NCBI GenBank assembly: GCA_905250115.1
Contig: CAJNOI010000223.1
Location: 1-64,000 of the forward strand
Direction: 5' to 3'
DNA from: Adineta steineri
Lineage: Eukaryota; Rotifera; Eurotatoria; Adinetida; Adinetidae
Length of the DNA: 64,000 nt
A program made the position numbers and the translations under genes. The notes under the pieces are model-generated. The model was not told where the DNA came from. It did not search any database and saw only the letters and a program-made list of their open reading frames with translations. This document shows, piece after piece, positions 43,768-55,461 of this stretch. Position 1 is the stretch's first letter, and each line of letters opens with the position of its first letter.

Positions 43768-45201
43768 ATGATTTCTTCACAAGTCTACAATTCTCAGCAA
43801 AGTGATTGGTCAACACCGTCATTTCCACTGGTAGTTTCTGGAAATATACAAAATACTTCTACCGACAATCCCGACCTGACCCGTGTCGTTCAAGGTCATT
43901 CTACAATTTATTCAAAAACAAAGTAAGTCTATCAACAGATCTTCTAAACAATAAATAGACTATCTTATTATAATCTATAAGATCGAACTTATCATGCAAA
44001 CTATTGCAATGGTGGTCATCAATACCATCACTTTTACAAGGTATGATATTAGGAGTATCAGTTGGTTGTATAATATTAGCTATTATATTACCGCTATGGC
44101 TGATACAGCCATCAAAAACAACAACAGTAACACCAGGTATGTGTATTAAAACTATTTGTTTTAATTACGTTTATTCTTTATATAGTAAACAAGCCTATTC
44201 TACGTTGGAATACTACAGGAATTACAGTCGCTGGTTATGGAAGTGTAAGTGGTACTAGTTCTTATTATTTAAATACACCCTGGGATGTAGCATTAGATTG
44301 GTCTAATACCCTTTATGTATCTGATCGATACAATCATCGAATACAAAAATTTCTGATGAATACAAAGAACGGAACGACAGTAGCAGGTCAAATGAATGCA
44401 ACTAGTGGTGCAACGATGGATGAGCTTAATCAACCAACGGGTATTTATCTTGACATAAATGGCAATATCTTCATATCGGACACAGTTAATAATCGAATTC
44501 AATATTGGTCTAATGGAGCTGTGACGGGTCAAACACTCATTGGGAATGGTAAGAAAAAATAACCGTAATTTCGAGCGATTTTTCAAGATCGTTAATGATA
44601 TATTTAATTTTCAATAGGTATTATCGGATCTCAAAATAATTTGTTGTATAATCCTTATGGAATATGGTCTGACGCAAGCGCAGGCATAATTTACGTAGCC
44701 GATAGTTATAATCAGCGAATTATGCGTTATAAAAACAATTCACAATCTGGTGATATTATTGCAGGTGGTAATGGATTTGGATATGGCTCTACACAATTAG
44801 GATTTCCTTACGCTTTTCATTTTGATTCATTTTCAAACAGTCTTTTAATTGCTAATGGGGGTAGTCATAATATTGTTCGTTGGATTATAGGTGCAAGCAA
44901 TTGGACTATTGTCACTGGTAGTATGAATGGAGCCTCCGGCAATAATGCTACATTGTTAAATGTCCCTACTGATATAACTCTCGATCCAATGGGTAACATG
45001 TATGTAGCAGATATGTTTAATCATCGAATACAGTTTTTCTTATCTGGTCAATCAAATGCTGTGACCATTGCGGGTACGGGTGTGGGTGGTTCTACATCTA
45101 CTGAACTGTATTATCCTTCTTCATTAACATTAGATAGTCAGCTTAATTTATATGTTGTTGATCAGAATAATCATCGAATACAAAAATTTGTACGCTATTA
45201 A
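43768..45201 (+). CDS. NHL-repeat single-pass membrane protein
   Basis: Four exons (43768-43922, 43982-44136, 44186-44548, 44618-45201) join in phase to 418 aa. An N-terminal cytosolic region rich in Ser/Gln is followed by one membrane helix, GMILGVSVGCIILAIILPLW, so this is probably a type II protein. The extracellular part starts WNTTGITVAGYGSVSGTSS and folds as an NHL beta-propeller. It has at least five repeats of the kind PWDVALDWSNTLYVSDRYN-HRIQKF, PTGIYLDINGNIFISDTVN and PTDITLDPMGNMYVADMFN. There are many N-glycosylation sequons. NHL propellers bind proteins, RNA or carbohydrates; here an extracellular binding role is likely. A telomere-like hairpin lies shortly after the stop. Confidence 0.92.
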
Positions 45202-45552
45202 AAATAATTGTTTCGTAAAAAAATCTTTGATATTAACAAATTTATCTTAATTTTATCTATATGAAACGATAAAGAAAATCATAAATAGGGTGTGGATGAG
45301 TATTCTATTTTTTCTTTTTCATCCACACTCTCACGATGACGTAGAAAAGAAAATTCTTTTTGTTTATCCTATATAATTATAGTTTGACTTATATATCCGA
45401 TATAAATCCGTGCGTAAAATGAGATTTGCACGACGCTTTGTTAATTAACAAAGGTAATATTAGGTTCTTTCCGTAATTGGAGTATATTAAAAACAAAAGA
45501 TTTTTTAATAAATATCTTATCAATGACGTGAGAAGTCATTTATCTCGAACAA
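45202..45552. other. Spacer between co-directional genes
   Basis: Holds the hairpin above and the promoter side of the next GPCR. No other element was recognised. Confidence 0.45.
45288..45336. repeat. Hairpin downstream of the NHL gene
   Basis: GGGTGTGGATGAG is followed after about 20 bp by CATCCACACTCTCAC. The core GTGTGGATG/CATCCACAC is a perfect 9-bp stem. It lies 87 bp past the stop codon. Confidence 0.8.
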
Positions 45553-46648
45553 ATGTGGACAACAACTGATTTTATTATATTCCAGAAAACATTTTTTAGT
45601 GTTTTAGTACCAATTATAATTATTATTGGTACAGTCGGATCTATTCTAAATGTAATCGTATTTTCCGTTAGTAAAAAACTTCGTTCAAGTTCATGTTCAC
45701 TTTATTTAATATTTGCTTCGATTACTTATGCTGTATATTTAAATACTGTTGCACTATTAAGATTACTTCAAGTTAGTTACAATATTGATCCAGCTTCACA
45801 ATGGTTATGGTTTTGTAAATTAAGATATTATTCTGTTGGAATTTTATTAATGTTACCTCGATCATATATGTTATTAGCTGCTATTGATCGGTAAACAAAT
45901 CTTTTATTTTTAATAAAGATAATTAAAAATTAATTCATTGTAGATATTTCATGAGTAAATCACGTCAACATCGTTTTTTGTCGTATCGTATTGCATTGAA
46001 AATGATTGTATTAACATTTTTCTTTTGGTTGATTGTATGCGTTCATTTCGTGATTTTTTATAATATTAAAATCTCTTCAAATGGAACAAATTATGTTTGT
46101 TCAAATCCACCTGGTTCATATTCAACATTTCTTAGTTTTTATTCAATATTAATAAATGGTATTTCAATACCATTATTAATGACAATATTTGGTTTATTAA
46201 CACTTCATAATCTTAAACATTATCGTAATCAAATTCATAATAATTTTATTATTTTAGTACAACGAAGGAAGAAAGAAGAATGGTCAATACTTCGAATGAT
46301 TCTAATACAACTCATTGTTAATGTTATTTTATCATTACCAGTAACTATTTATTTATTTTATAATGGTTTAACGCAATATGTTGAAAAATCATCGCTTAGA
46401 AATTTTATTGAAAATTATATTTATAATATGTTTACTCTCCTACCATATATAAATGCAGCTGTAAGTGACCTTATTATTCTGAAGATTTAATAAAATCTAA
46501 TTTTTAGGCATCTTTCTATGTATATTCATTAACTTCTCGGACATTTCGTAAGGAATTATGTTATCTTACTATTCATTTTTCAACATCGATAAAACAAAGT
46601 ATAATATATCATTCAAGAGCATTATTTACTCATTCGTTTACACCATAA
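45553..46648 (+). CDS. Rhodopsin-like GPCR, three exons
   Basis: Exons 45553-45890, 45944-46460 and 46508-46648 join in phase to 331 aa. TM1 is IIIIIGTVGSILNVIVFSV, with the conserved Asn. TM2 is CSLYLIFASITYAVYLN. TM3 ends LAAIDRYFMSK, with the Arg codon split by intron 1 (CG|A). TM5 lies around YSILINGISIPLLMTIFGLL, a basic loop (QRRKKEEWSILRM) precedes TM6, and TM7 ends at LLPYINAAASFYVYSL, where intron 2 falls. The tail is short and ends HSFTP. Overall it is close to FMRFamide- or peptide-receptor-like orphans. It shares length and intron-1 position with the receptor at 39034-40217. Confidence 0.9.
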
Positions 46649-47058
46649 AGAAATAGTATTTTTTGTTGTTTGTATACTTGTTCGACATTGTAAACTCAAA
46701 TATAAATAAATACAATACACTTTTTTTTCTTGAATATATATTTTCAATATAGTGCATTTTATTTTACTTGAAACAACTTGAATAAAAGAACAAGATGTCC
46801 TCTTTTGCACCATGAAAACGCGTTCGTAATATATCCTTCAATGAATCTTCATGTGTCTCTTCTCATGAGATTAAGTTCAAAGATATATTTTTAACGTATT
46901 TTCATTAAATAAATAGAGAGTCGAGTTTCTTGTCAGAGATGCTATTCTATGCTTTCATATTATAGAAAAAGATCAACGAGTGATACTATTCTCATGTAAA
47001 AAATTTAATTATTTTTCTTTTCAGTATATATAAAAGTTCATATTGTTTTTACTTGTCA
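46649..47058. other. Spacer and promoter of the next GPCR
   Basis: Non-coding AT-rich sequence. A strong TATA-like TATATATAAAAG at 47025-47036 is 23-34 bp upstream of the next ATG. Confidence 0.5.
47025..47036 (+). promoter_or_regulatory. TATA-like box of the gapped GPCR gene
   Basis: TATATATAAAAG sits so close to the ATG at 47059 that the leader would be very short, or transcription starts elsewhere. Confidence 0.45.
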
Positions 47059-48035
47059 ATGTCCAACACAACATCTATTAGTAGCGCGATCGTTGATCCA
47101 TCTAATCAAATTAAATATATTATCATGCAAACCTTTCACATTCCATCTATTATTTGTTCTATTTTCACACTCACTCACTTACTATTGAATCGACAACTTC
47201 GTTTAACTCTTTATAATCATACATCATTGGCTCTACTAATTATTTCAATATCTGATTCGTTTCTCAATACTCCGTTTACCTTGAATTATCTGCGTACGAG
47301 TCGCGTAGCACCATCAAACAATGTAATGTGCATTTCTTGGAATTTTTTCAATGCACTATTTGCTACTTCAATCTATTGGACGATGGCATGGAGTTGTATG
47401 GAAAGACATTTACTCATTTTTCATTCTTCCTTATTCGCCACTTATCGTAAACGAATACTGTTTCATTATATTCCTCTTTTCGTAATGACAATTATTTATC
47501 CGATACTAGCTAACGTTGTAATTATTCTTCTCTATCCATGTGTAAATCAATTCAATATGCTGTCGCTCTACTGTGGATATGTATGTGCANNNNNNNNNNT
47601 GCATTGAAGATTCCATCTGTGGCACTCTTTTTTCGAATTGCACATAATTTCGTACCTGTCTCCATCGTGACTAGTTTTACTTTAATGTTAATCGTACGAG
47701 TAATCAAGCAAAAGCAACGAATACAAAATAATCGATTCAATTGGCGCAGACATCGTCGGATGATTATTCAACTATTAACGTTTGCAAGTCTCTTTCTCAG
47801 TCTGACTTTACCATCGTTTATTGTAGGCATTGTACAAAACTGTTGTCTACCAACTTTTGCAGCTGCTATACAAATCTCTTATTTTACTCTTTTAATACGA
47901 TTTTCTACAATTCTCATGCCATTCATGTGTCTTAGTTCACTTCCTGAGATTTGGCCCAAATTGCTACTGTGTAAAAAGACTCAAGTTCATTCGGTCGGTA
48001 CGGGTCGAGCTAGAATTATTCCTCCGAGGTCATGA
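47059..48035 (+). CDS. Rhodopsin-like GPCR interrupted by an assembly gap
   Basis: The N-terminal part (47059-47589) covers TM1-TM4: MSNTTSISSA with a glycosylation site, TM3 ending MAWSCMERHLLIF, and a Cys-containing loop (YPCVNQFN...YCGYVC). Ten N follow at 47590-47599. The C-terminal part (47600-48035) covers TM5-TM7: VPVSIVTSFTLMLIVRVIK, RMIIQLLTFASLFLSLTLPS, FSTILMPFMCLSSLPE. The two flanks are in different frames, so the true gap is not ten bases, and the full protein cannot be stated. It is related to the receptor at 23562. The ligand is unknown. Confidence 0.82.
47590..47599. other. Assembly gap (10 N) within a CDS
   Basis: A placeholder run of N inside the GPCR, of unknown real length. 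Frame comparison shows that ten bases cannot be the true size if the gene is intact. Confidence 0.95.
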
Positions 48036-49394
48036 TATATCTCAATTTGTACTCGTCAACAATAGATTGATTTATCGAAGTTAAATGTTGAAGGAATACA
48101 CAAAATAATTTACCAATGTGTCACGTGTTATTTATTATTTCAATATAAACACTCATCAGGACTGTAAATTACATTTTTTAAGTATGAGAAAAAATTCAAA
48201 TATTACAATAAAAATAATAAGAGATAACAAAAATGAAATATAATATAAAACGGGCTTCTATTTGCGTACGAATTAAACTGAATTAAGATAATTAAATTGA
48301 TTTTAATTTCTCTTTCTCTTATTGTTATAGGCATTTCAATATTTTAATTGCTTCTTGTTGTTTTTCTAACTATTTTATAAAATCTTTTTCAATTGAAGAA
48401 TTTAAACCAAAATCATCATTTTTATTTAATATTTTGTACATAATCAATTGTTTTGTATAATAAATTATTAAATATAATCAATGAAATGAACTTTGAGAAG
48501 AGAATGAAAAAATTTGCTTATTTTCATCTCTGTTTCTATGCTGTTCAGTACCAAGAAATTTACATTAGTAAATTTTGTTATTACACATGTTTGATATTTT
48601 AATTGATAAATGAGTTTTTCTGATTAGATTATTTTTCGAACAAATAAAATCTTTACTCAAATTCTATTTATAATGCTGGTGTAGAAGTGAGAATATAAGA
48701 AGAAAAGAATATTTTATTAAACTCTTAATTGCATCTCCGTACAGGAATAAGAATTATTTTTTTATACAAAAAAAATTATTGATGTATGATATTGTTATGT
48801 TTTTTTAACAAATGTTACGTTTGAAATTTATAAAGACAGAATGAATACACTTGCATCGATAGTAATCACACTAAATAAAATATTTAATTATATTGTATGA
48901 TTTAAAAAATAAAGAAAGTTAATGATGGTTCGTTTAGTATGTATTTTTTTTATTTTGATGACGAAAATTAGATGAATAATATTTACATCATAAGCTGTCA
49001 AGCATATAGATTCATTTTTTTTGCCGTAATACATACTCGTTTGAATCGATAAACAAGAGGAAAACAAAAAATATTTCGATAATTATTAATCAAGGTGATG
49101 TAATAGCCAAACAAGAACTGAATATGAATTTAAGTTTGTACTAAAATAATACTACGTAGGTTGATATACAAAAATAATCGAAGAGAGAGAGAGGGACGTA
49201 CATGTATTTGATAAATGTGATTCACGGTTATGGTTGACTGAATTTATTTTATTTTTTTTATCTATGTATGAGAGTATTCAAAAGAAGAGAAGAAAATATT
49301 TATATATATAAATAAAGGTAATACATAGGGTTTTATTCATAGATCGAAAAAGAATTATTTCTTCGTAATTTACTCGTCAATTAATATATCAAAA
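48036..49394. other. Intergenic, no gene seen
   Basis: Very AT-rich. Only a GA-rich patch (49181-49196) and a TATA-like TATATATAAATAAA (about 49303) before the next gene stand out. Confidence 0.5.
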
Positions 49395-49676
49395 ATGTAC
49401 GGTAGTTATTATCCTCAAAGCTATGGTACACCTTTTTCAGAAGTTCAATCTGATATGTGGATTAATCAGAATATTCCCGGTGGAGTAAACAGTAAGTATT
49501 TAATATTCTTTGCTATCAAAAATGAAATACAAATTTTTTCTTCTAATTTAGGTGTTATGGGTGAACGATTAGATAATTTCATGGGTGGAAATACAAATCC
49601 AACATTTGGTCAAGTATATGGTGGTGAAAGAGGAGTTAATGGTTATGGTGGTGGATACGGTTATCAAAGATGGTAA
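49395..49676 (+). CDS. Small Gly/Tyr-rich protein, 73 aa
   Basis: Two exons (49395-49491, 49552-49676) join in phase 1. The frame read through the intron is not the real protein. The sequence starts MYGSYYPQSYGTPFSEVQ and ends GYGGGYGYQRW. Gly, Tyr, Asn and Gln dominate, without signal peptide or Cys. The end resembles the GYGGGYG-type low-complexity segments of glycine-rich stress and RNA-binding proteins, but no RNA-binding domain is present. The TATA-like box is about 80 bp upstream. Function is unknown. A phase-separating or desiccation-related role is only a guess. Confidence 0.75.
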   Translation: MYGSYYPQSYGTPFSEVQSDMWINQNIPGGVNSKYLIFFAIKNEIQIFSSNLGVMGERLDNFMGGNTNPTFGQVYGGERGVNGYGGGYGYQRW

Positions 49677-50370
49677 ACAACTCTATTAATACGAACTATT
49701 TTTTTTAATCATAATTCATATTTATGTATAAATAAATATCGACCTATTTTCCAATAATAATAAATAAACTCACAAAAAAATAACAGAGATTTATGTTGTG
49801 TTTTTTTGGCGCAAAGAATAATAATAGATGATATTCTATGTGTATATTTTATACTAAATAATGATATCAAGTCGATTGTTCTCGGCTTTGAATCTGATAG
49901 CCTTTTTTCACCTAATTTTTCATCACTAATGATCTGCACGATATTGTAATGTAGACATAAAATATCTCTCACTAATATTAGAGTATCATGTAGAATATTA
50001 AAAAACATTAAATGATTGTCTTTTGTATGTGTTATATTCATCTCAAATTCTCCAGATGGTATAAAATAGCAGGTTTTTTTAAAGAATTAAGTTTTCTTTT
50101 GAATAAAGTCTTTTTCAGATTTCTCACGATTAGATAAAATGGTAAACCATTAATTATAAAAGTGCTTCATTATTTAAGAAAATCGAAATAAAACCGATGA
50201 TATAGCACATATGTTATATGCTTCAATAGATCGACGTTTTTTTCAAAGTTTGAATCATACAAGATATTTGATTATTCATTTAGTACATTCATAAATATCA
50301 AACCAATCGTATACTTTATTATTCAATATAGTTATGAATGTGAACTAAAAGTAATTGTTGTATTAACTAT
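49677..50370. other. Intergenic between convergent genes
   Basis: No gene. A 110-codon minus-strand open frame here (49709-50041) has no recognisable similarity and is probably chance. Confidence 0.5.
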
Positions 50371-52113
50371 CTAACGAATCCATATGCGAATATCTTTATT
50401 GAGTGCAGTATCTCTACTGATTAAACATGTCGATAGCAAATGATTTCTTAACCAATGGACAAGTTCATCATCGTTTTCTTGTTCAAATTGATCGTCTTCA
50501 AATTGAATATTTAAAGTACGAAGATTGATCATGTTATTGATAAGATCTGGTAATGATTGACGTTTTTTAATTTTTATCGATAGAACTTCACATTGTTTGC
50601 CTAATGGTGAATCACATAGATTAGTACATTGTTCATCATCGAAGTATTGAAAAAATATTCTGAAATCGAGCTGACGAATTTTCGTATGTGTTAGTTTAAA
50701 GAATGACGATCCCAGAAGAGATAATGAACATGGATGGAAACTAAATGAAGACAGGCAATGCATTTGATTCAACAGAGTTTGAAGTTTAGATTGAGCAAGA
50801 TAATTATTAATGATACAAATTTCCAATGAAGTGACTTGATCTAATCGAGGCATATTCGGCAAAGAATGCATATCCATTGGAAATTCAATTGATAAATGAT
50901 CTACATTCATGAAACGAATAGACGAGACCATTGGTGATTGAATTGGAAGGATCTTGTATTGAAGATCCTCAACATGATTATAGGACAAATAATGATTATC
51001 ATTCGGACATGTAGACTTATATTTCATCGACGAATCAAATTTTAAATCTACAAATTTGTATGGTAATGTATAAAGACAAGCTGTATTCCATTGATTCCAA
51101 TGACATCGAACAATCCATTTATGTTCTTCAAGCCAAAATGAACTTCGAAAAGTTTTAAGTAGATCATCGACTTGTTTATCTAAATCATTTTGATCGGGAA
51201 ATGAAAATTCTATTCTTAATCGAAATATTCGAAGATGAGGTAAATAAAAACGAATGATTGTTTCCCATTGATAACCATTTAAAATCGAATTCGTAGAATG
51301 TAAATCAAGAGAATCGACATCAATAATTAATTGATATAAATTCGGCATGATTTGTAAGAATTTGACTAAGCAATCATCTTCTATATGAGATGAATGAATT
51401 CGTAATCGAGTCATCGATGAAAGGGGTTGTGAAATAACAAGAGACTGATCAGGAATATCCATATTGAATAGAATAGAACATTGCTCTAGATAAGGTGTAT
51501 GTTGAAATATAGTATTAAGTTGACTTTGGTCATATGCAAAACCCCAAATAAATAAATATTTCAATGATATAGATTTAACTGTTGGTATGGCAATGCTCGT
51601 TTCTTCAAAACTGATATTTAAATAACAATAGATCAGAATCGGTAAACTCCAAATAGTATCGATTAAAATTTGACTGGTACTCTGATCAAATGTTAAATAA
51701 CAACCAGCTAGAGTTAAATGGGTTAAATATCGAAGAGATGTCCAGTCAGACATCATTGTAATCATGATGTCATTAGAACAAATATCACATAGTGAAAGTT
51801 TTCGTAATTGATGAAGTTGACGAAGTGTTAAACCATGTTGAAGAAAAATATCTGCTTGTTGTGGTGTATCATCATCATTAGTAAGACGTAATGATGGTAT
51901 GTGATCAGCTATTGCTGGAAGATATTCTTGGCAAACAAGATGAAAATCTTGTAGAGATATTCTTGAAAAATCAACACCAGAAGTATGAAAATTTGCGAAA
52001 ACAAGATGATTAAAACGAATATTCAGATTGTAGAACGATCGAAGAAGATCAAACGTAGAAAAATATCCAAAAATTTCAAGTATAATCTCATTTGCTAAAT
52101 CTTCTAAATCCAT
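50371..52113 (-). CDS. F-box protein with degenerate LRR region
   Basis: Single exon, 580 aa. The N-terminal F-box reads LANEIILEIFGYFSTFDLLRSFYNLNIRFN. The remainder is a long leucine-rich array of irregular repeats (such as LRYLTHLTLAGCYL, MTRLRIHSSHIEDD, LIIDVDSLDLHS, LRTLNIQFEDDQ), as in FBXL-type proteins. Leu, Ser and His are common, and there is no signal peptide. It is predicted to serve as an SCF substrate adaptor, with the LRRs as the binding surface. This form of F-box protein is abundant in bdelloids. The end is clean, a single TAA after KDIRIWIR. Confidence 0.88.
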   Translation of the reverse strand: MDLEDLANEIILEIFGYFSTFDLLRSFYNLNIRFNHLVFANFHTSGVDFSRISLQDFHLVCQEYLPAIADHIPSLRLTNDDDTPQQADIFLQHGLTLRQLHQLRKLSLCDICSNDIMITMMSDWTSLRYLTHLTLAGCYLTFDQSTSQILIDTIWSLPILIYCYLNISFEETSIAIPTVKSISLKYLFIWGFAYDQSQLNTIFQHTPYLEQCSILFNMDIPDQSLVISQPLSSMTRLRIHSSHIEDDCLVKFLQIMPNLYQLIIDVDSLDLHSTNSILNGYQWETIIRFYLPHLRIFRLRIEFSFPDQNDLDKQVDDLLKTFRSSFWLEEHKWIVRCHWNQWNTACLYTLPYKFVDLKFDSSMKYKSTCPNDNHYLSYNHVEDLQYKILPIQSPMVSSIRFMNVDHLSIEFPMDMHSLPNMPRLDQVTSLEICIINNYLAQSKLQTLLNQMHCLSSFSFHPCSLSLLGSSFFKLTHTKIRQLDFRIFFQYFDDEQCTNLCDSPLGKQCEVLSIKIKKRQSLPDLINNMINLRTLNIQFEDDQFEQENDDELVHWLRNHLLSTCLISRDTALNKDIRIWIR

Positions 52114-52670
52114 ATGTCGTTGAAGGTTATACTAAAATAATCTGAATCGATTTGATACACGTGTGAGAAGTAGTAACATATGTCTTCACCTTTTTCTTTC
52201 ATACAACATTGCTGAAATAACCTTCTAATATAATTACTGACAAAACAGAAATTTTCTTGCGTTCTGTTTGCAATCTATAGAAACACAACATATTTTTGCT
52301 TGCACGTGGTTATATACATACTTGTTTCAATAAACCAACGAGAAAAACATTATATGAAATTTTTATAAACCATTAAAATCTACAACACTAATTTGATTCA
52401 ATGTGGACGTTTAAAGTTATACGTTTTTAGTAATTGTATCAAGTAATCCTGATAATATTTCTAACCACATTGTGAAGAAATTATTTTCTAAATTTTTATT
52501 GTCATCACCGTATGAAATGGTTAGGGTGAAAACTGATGTGTCTTTTTTCAACATATCTTCGCTCTTACAAATAAAATTTCTTTAATTACATAAAAAATCT
52601 AGACAGATATCACAAATTTAATCTTTTTAAAATCAATCGTAGTATTTGAGAAATGAAAAAAGATTGGCTG
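52114..52670. other. Spacer between two minus-strand genes
   Basis: AT-rich, no gene. Contains the promoter side of the F-box gene and the 3' end of the next gene. Confidence 0.45.
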
Positions 52671-53148
52671 CTACCGACGACCAAATGGAATATGAACATT
52701 AAGACCAGCATCATAGTTTGGTTTTGGTCCAAAAAATTGTCCCTAATTGATAAATATAGAAAATATATCAAAATAATTAGCATCGAAAAACTTACATTAT
52801 AAGAACCAAAGCTAATACCTGCTACTGCACCAAGATCAACTGATGGATTATTAGGACCACCATTATAGATTGGAACATTTAAATCTCCTTGTCCTGTTAT
52901 ATTATAATTATTGAAATCATTAATATTACCATTAGCTTGAGCTCCTAAGTTCAACTATTTGAAAGAAATATTTAAAGTTAAAAAATAAAGAAATTGATAT
53001 CTATACATACTTCTCCTAATGGAATAATGTTAAGAGATAGTTGTGAGGCATATTGCCCGAAATTTTGTCGACGATATCTTGGTAATCCCTCAGTTAACAC
53101 ACCAATGATTACAAGATAACAGCAAATGATGTGTTCCAATGAATACAT
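52671..53148 (-). CDS. Small secreted Asn/Gly-rich protein, 122 aa
   Basis: Three exons (53011-53148, 52796-52954, 52671-52742), all phase 0, join to 122 aa. The start MYSLEHIICCYLVIIGVLTEG is a signal peptide. RYRRQNFG just after it looks like a basic processing site. The mature part is rich in Asn and Gly (NINDFNNYNITGQGDLNV, GGPNNPSVDLGAVAG) and ends PFGRR. The alternating small hydrophobic and Gly residues suggest a secreted structural or matrix peptide. No family is recognised. The terminal GRR could be an amidation or processing signal, so a peptide-precursor role is possible but unproven. Confidence 0.75.
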
Positions 53149-53796
53149 ACTGATAATGGCTTTTCATTAGTATTGACAATCGATATTTATAGAAGAAATT
53201 TTTGACAAATTGACAATCAACTAATGCATACAATAACTTCAGCAATGAATTTGCTTAGTAAATATTTGATTTGTAATATTTAAATATTCAATATTTGATG
53301 TTGTTTAGTGATATTATCAATAAAATATTTGTACAATCTTATTAGACTACAAAATGGGTGGACTAGCAAATATATAGATAAATAATTAAGCAAGTCAATA
53401 AAGACGTTAGTAAGAAGTTAGATATATAGAAATAGATGAATAAGTAAGTCATTGTACCGGTTATAATATGTCAACTAATATAAAACATAATCAACTTTGA
53501 GAGTGGGTGTGAATAAGGAAAAGACGAATATATATCCAGATTCTCAAGATGTTTATTTACCAATCCCTATGCAAAATGCTATTTTTTTCTTGATTAATTA
53601 ATTTTATTTATTTTGGAACACTAAAATAAATGCGATAAATATGTGAAAAAAAAGATTGTCATATTGACTATGGAATCTAGTTTTAATATTCGATTATGAT
53701 TATCTGCTCTTTCATTTGGTTTCATTGATGGATGCTAATATAAATAATTTGTTTTCGTATTAGTAACGAAAAAGAATTTCAGTACACACATCCTGA

Positions 53797-53856
53797 CGAT
53801 GTGGGTGTAAGCGTGGATATTGCGTTAGTTTTTCTCTGACAGCCACACCCACCCTC
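53797..53856. repeat. Inverted repeat with telomere-like arms
   Basis: The left arm 'gatgtgggtgtaagcgtgg' and right arm 'gccacacccaccctc' pair over about 11 bp around about 25 bp. Confidence 0.7.
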
Positions 53857-54653
53857 AAAATGGTTTCAAAAAAATGGTAGGTCAAAAGAGCGAGAAGTGA
53901 CGAACAAATTCGAAAAATACTGAACCTTTCGTTATTTCTGGCCCACTCATTATATTTTAACACCGTTCTCATACATTATTATATCGATCGATCATTTCAC
54001 TCTCAGAAATAGTATATGACGTTTTTTTACTTTATTATCAATGACGTCTTTTATTTCTATTCACATTCATGAGCATTGTAATGAAATATAAAAAACGAAA
54101 CCATACAACCAAAATTCGTTTTCAAACTAACCTATTCTTTAATTTCTACTATTTTCTAACAATACAAAATTTTTTCAAGTATCAAAACCAACAGATTAAT
54201 TCTCGTTTAGTGCATTAATTTAATCACCTCTTTTCTGTAGAAGAAACGATCAAAAACTATTCATTGTTGATTTGTTAAACATAATAGAAGTATATTGAAA
54301 TAAAGATATAGATTGATCACAGGACATATTTCAGCATACTATTGATATGTATCAGATTGAGGAATATATTGAAAATGAATTTTTCCAATGAAATTTAATT
54401 TTCGATATTAGCTACGTGATCTTTAGTATGAGAATCACTCTCTTTCATAATATTTCTTTGCATATTTAACAAATATATGATTTATATGATGCAGAAATAC
54501 TATTGATGTATGATATGAGTGAATATTTAATGATCTTCAATCATATTTGACATCTCTGTTGTTCATATTTAATATTCTAAAGACGTAGAAGGAAAAGTAT
54601 AGCTTATAGCTTGTAGATCATGACAAATTCAGTTTTTGTTCACATCCAATGAG

Positions 54654-54810
54654 TTGGGGTGGGTGTGGGTGGGTGTGGCTGAAAGTGTGTGAGTGGTTGT
54701 GGGTGTGAGTGTAAGTGTGTGGATCATTGTGAGCGTGGGTGTTGATGTGAGTGGATGTGGGTGTGGGTGTTGGTGTGAGTGGATGTGGGTGTGGGTGTGG
54801 GTGGGTGTAT
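54654..54810 (+). repeat. Interstitial telomere-like TGTGGG tract
   Basis: About 157 bp of degenerate hexamers on the plus strand, mostly GTGGGT, TGTGAG and GGATGT, including 'gggtgtgggtgggtgtgg'. It matches the bdelloid telomere unit TGTGGG in composition and period. Confidence 0.85.
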
Positions 54811-55461
54811 GAATGTCACTGAAGGGCTAACACCCAAGCATGCAGTCAAGATAAAAGCGGCATGAGGAAAGGTGTAGAAAGTAGATATATAACAGAAATA
54901 AACTAGATTTTCTTCCAAACGTTAACAGTTCTCGATCTGCAAAATATCATTTTAACAGATGAAACTACTAGATAAATGTATATCATCAACGAAAACCATT
55001 GACCTTTCCATTCATTACTTTTAATACAATGATTTATTGATTTTATTGCCATGTTTTCTTTATTTCCTGAATAATTGCAAAATTGAGCGAAGAAGAAGAA
55101 GAAGAAGCAGAAAAGCTGTAAATCAAGCATATGATATATATATATCAACAATCACATAGATCATTACTGTTCACTGTAAATAGCAGGGTATCGGTGATTG
55201 TCTCTATAGTTCTTTCGAGCAAGTTCGTATATCTTGAGAAAAGAGCGAGCTGAGTCATTCTTCTTCAGTCATCGATGCCCACGTTTAAAACAAAAGACCA
55301 TGTATGATGACCCTCTAATAAATAATCCATATTAGTGACAGAATAAAAAAATGGTTAGTAAGAGAATGCTATAGATTTCCATTATTGATGGAAAAAAGTC
55401 AATCTGTTAAAGCGAAGTAGATGTCTAACTGGACATTAAAAGTTAGAATTGCATATAACGT

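Larger units (their letters stand above)
53149..55461. other. Long intergenic region with telomere-like tract
   Basis: No gene. It contains two hairpin-type elements (53499-53550, 53797-53856), the long G-rich tract at 54654-54810 and a GAA microsatellite at 55088-55107. Confidence 0.65.

Noticed and set aside
54724-54918. 64-codon Thr/His-rich frame over the telomere-like tract
   Set aside because: Same reason: translated simple repeat without gene signals.
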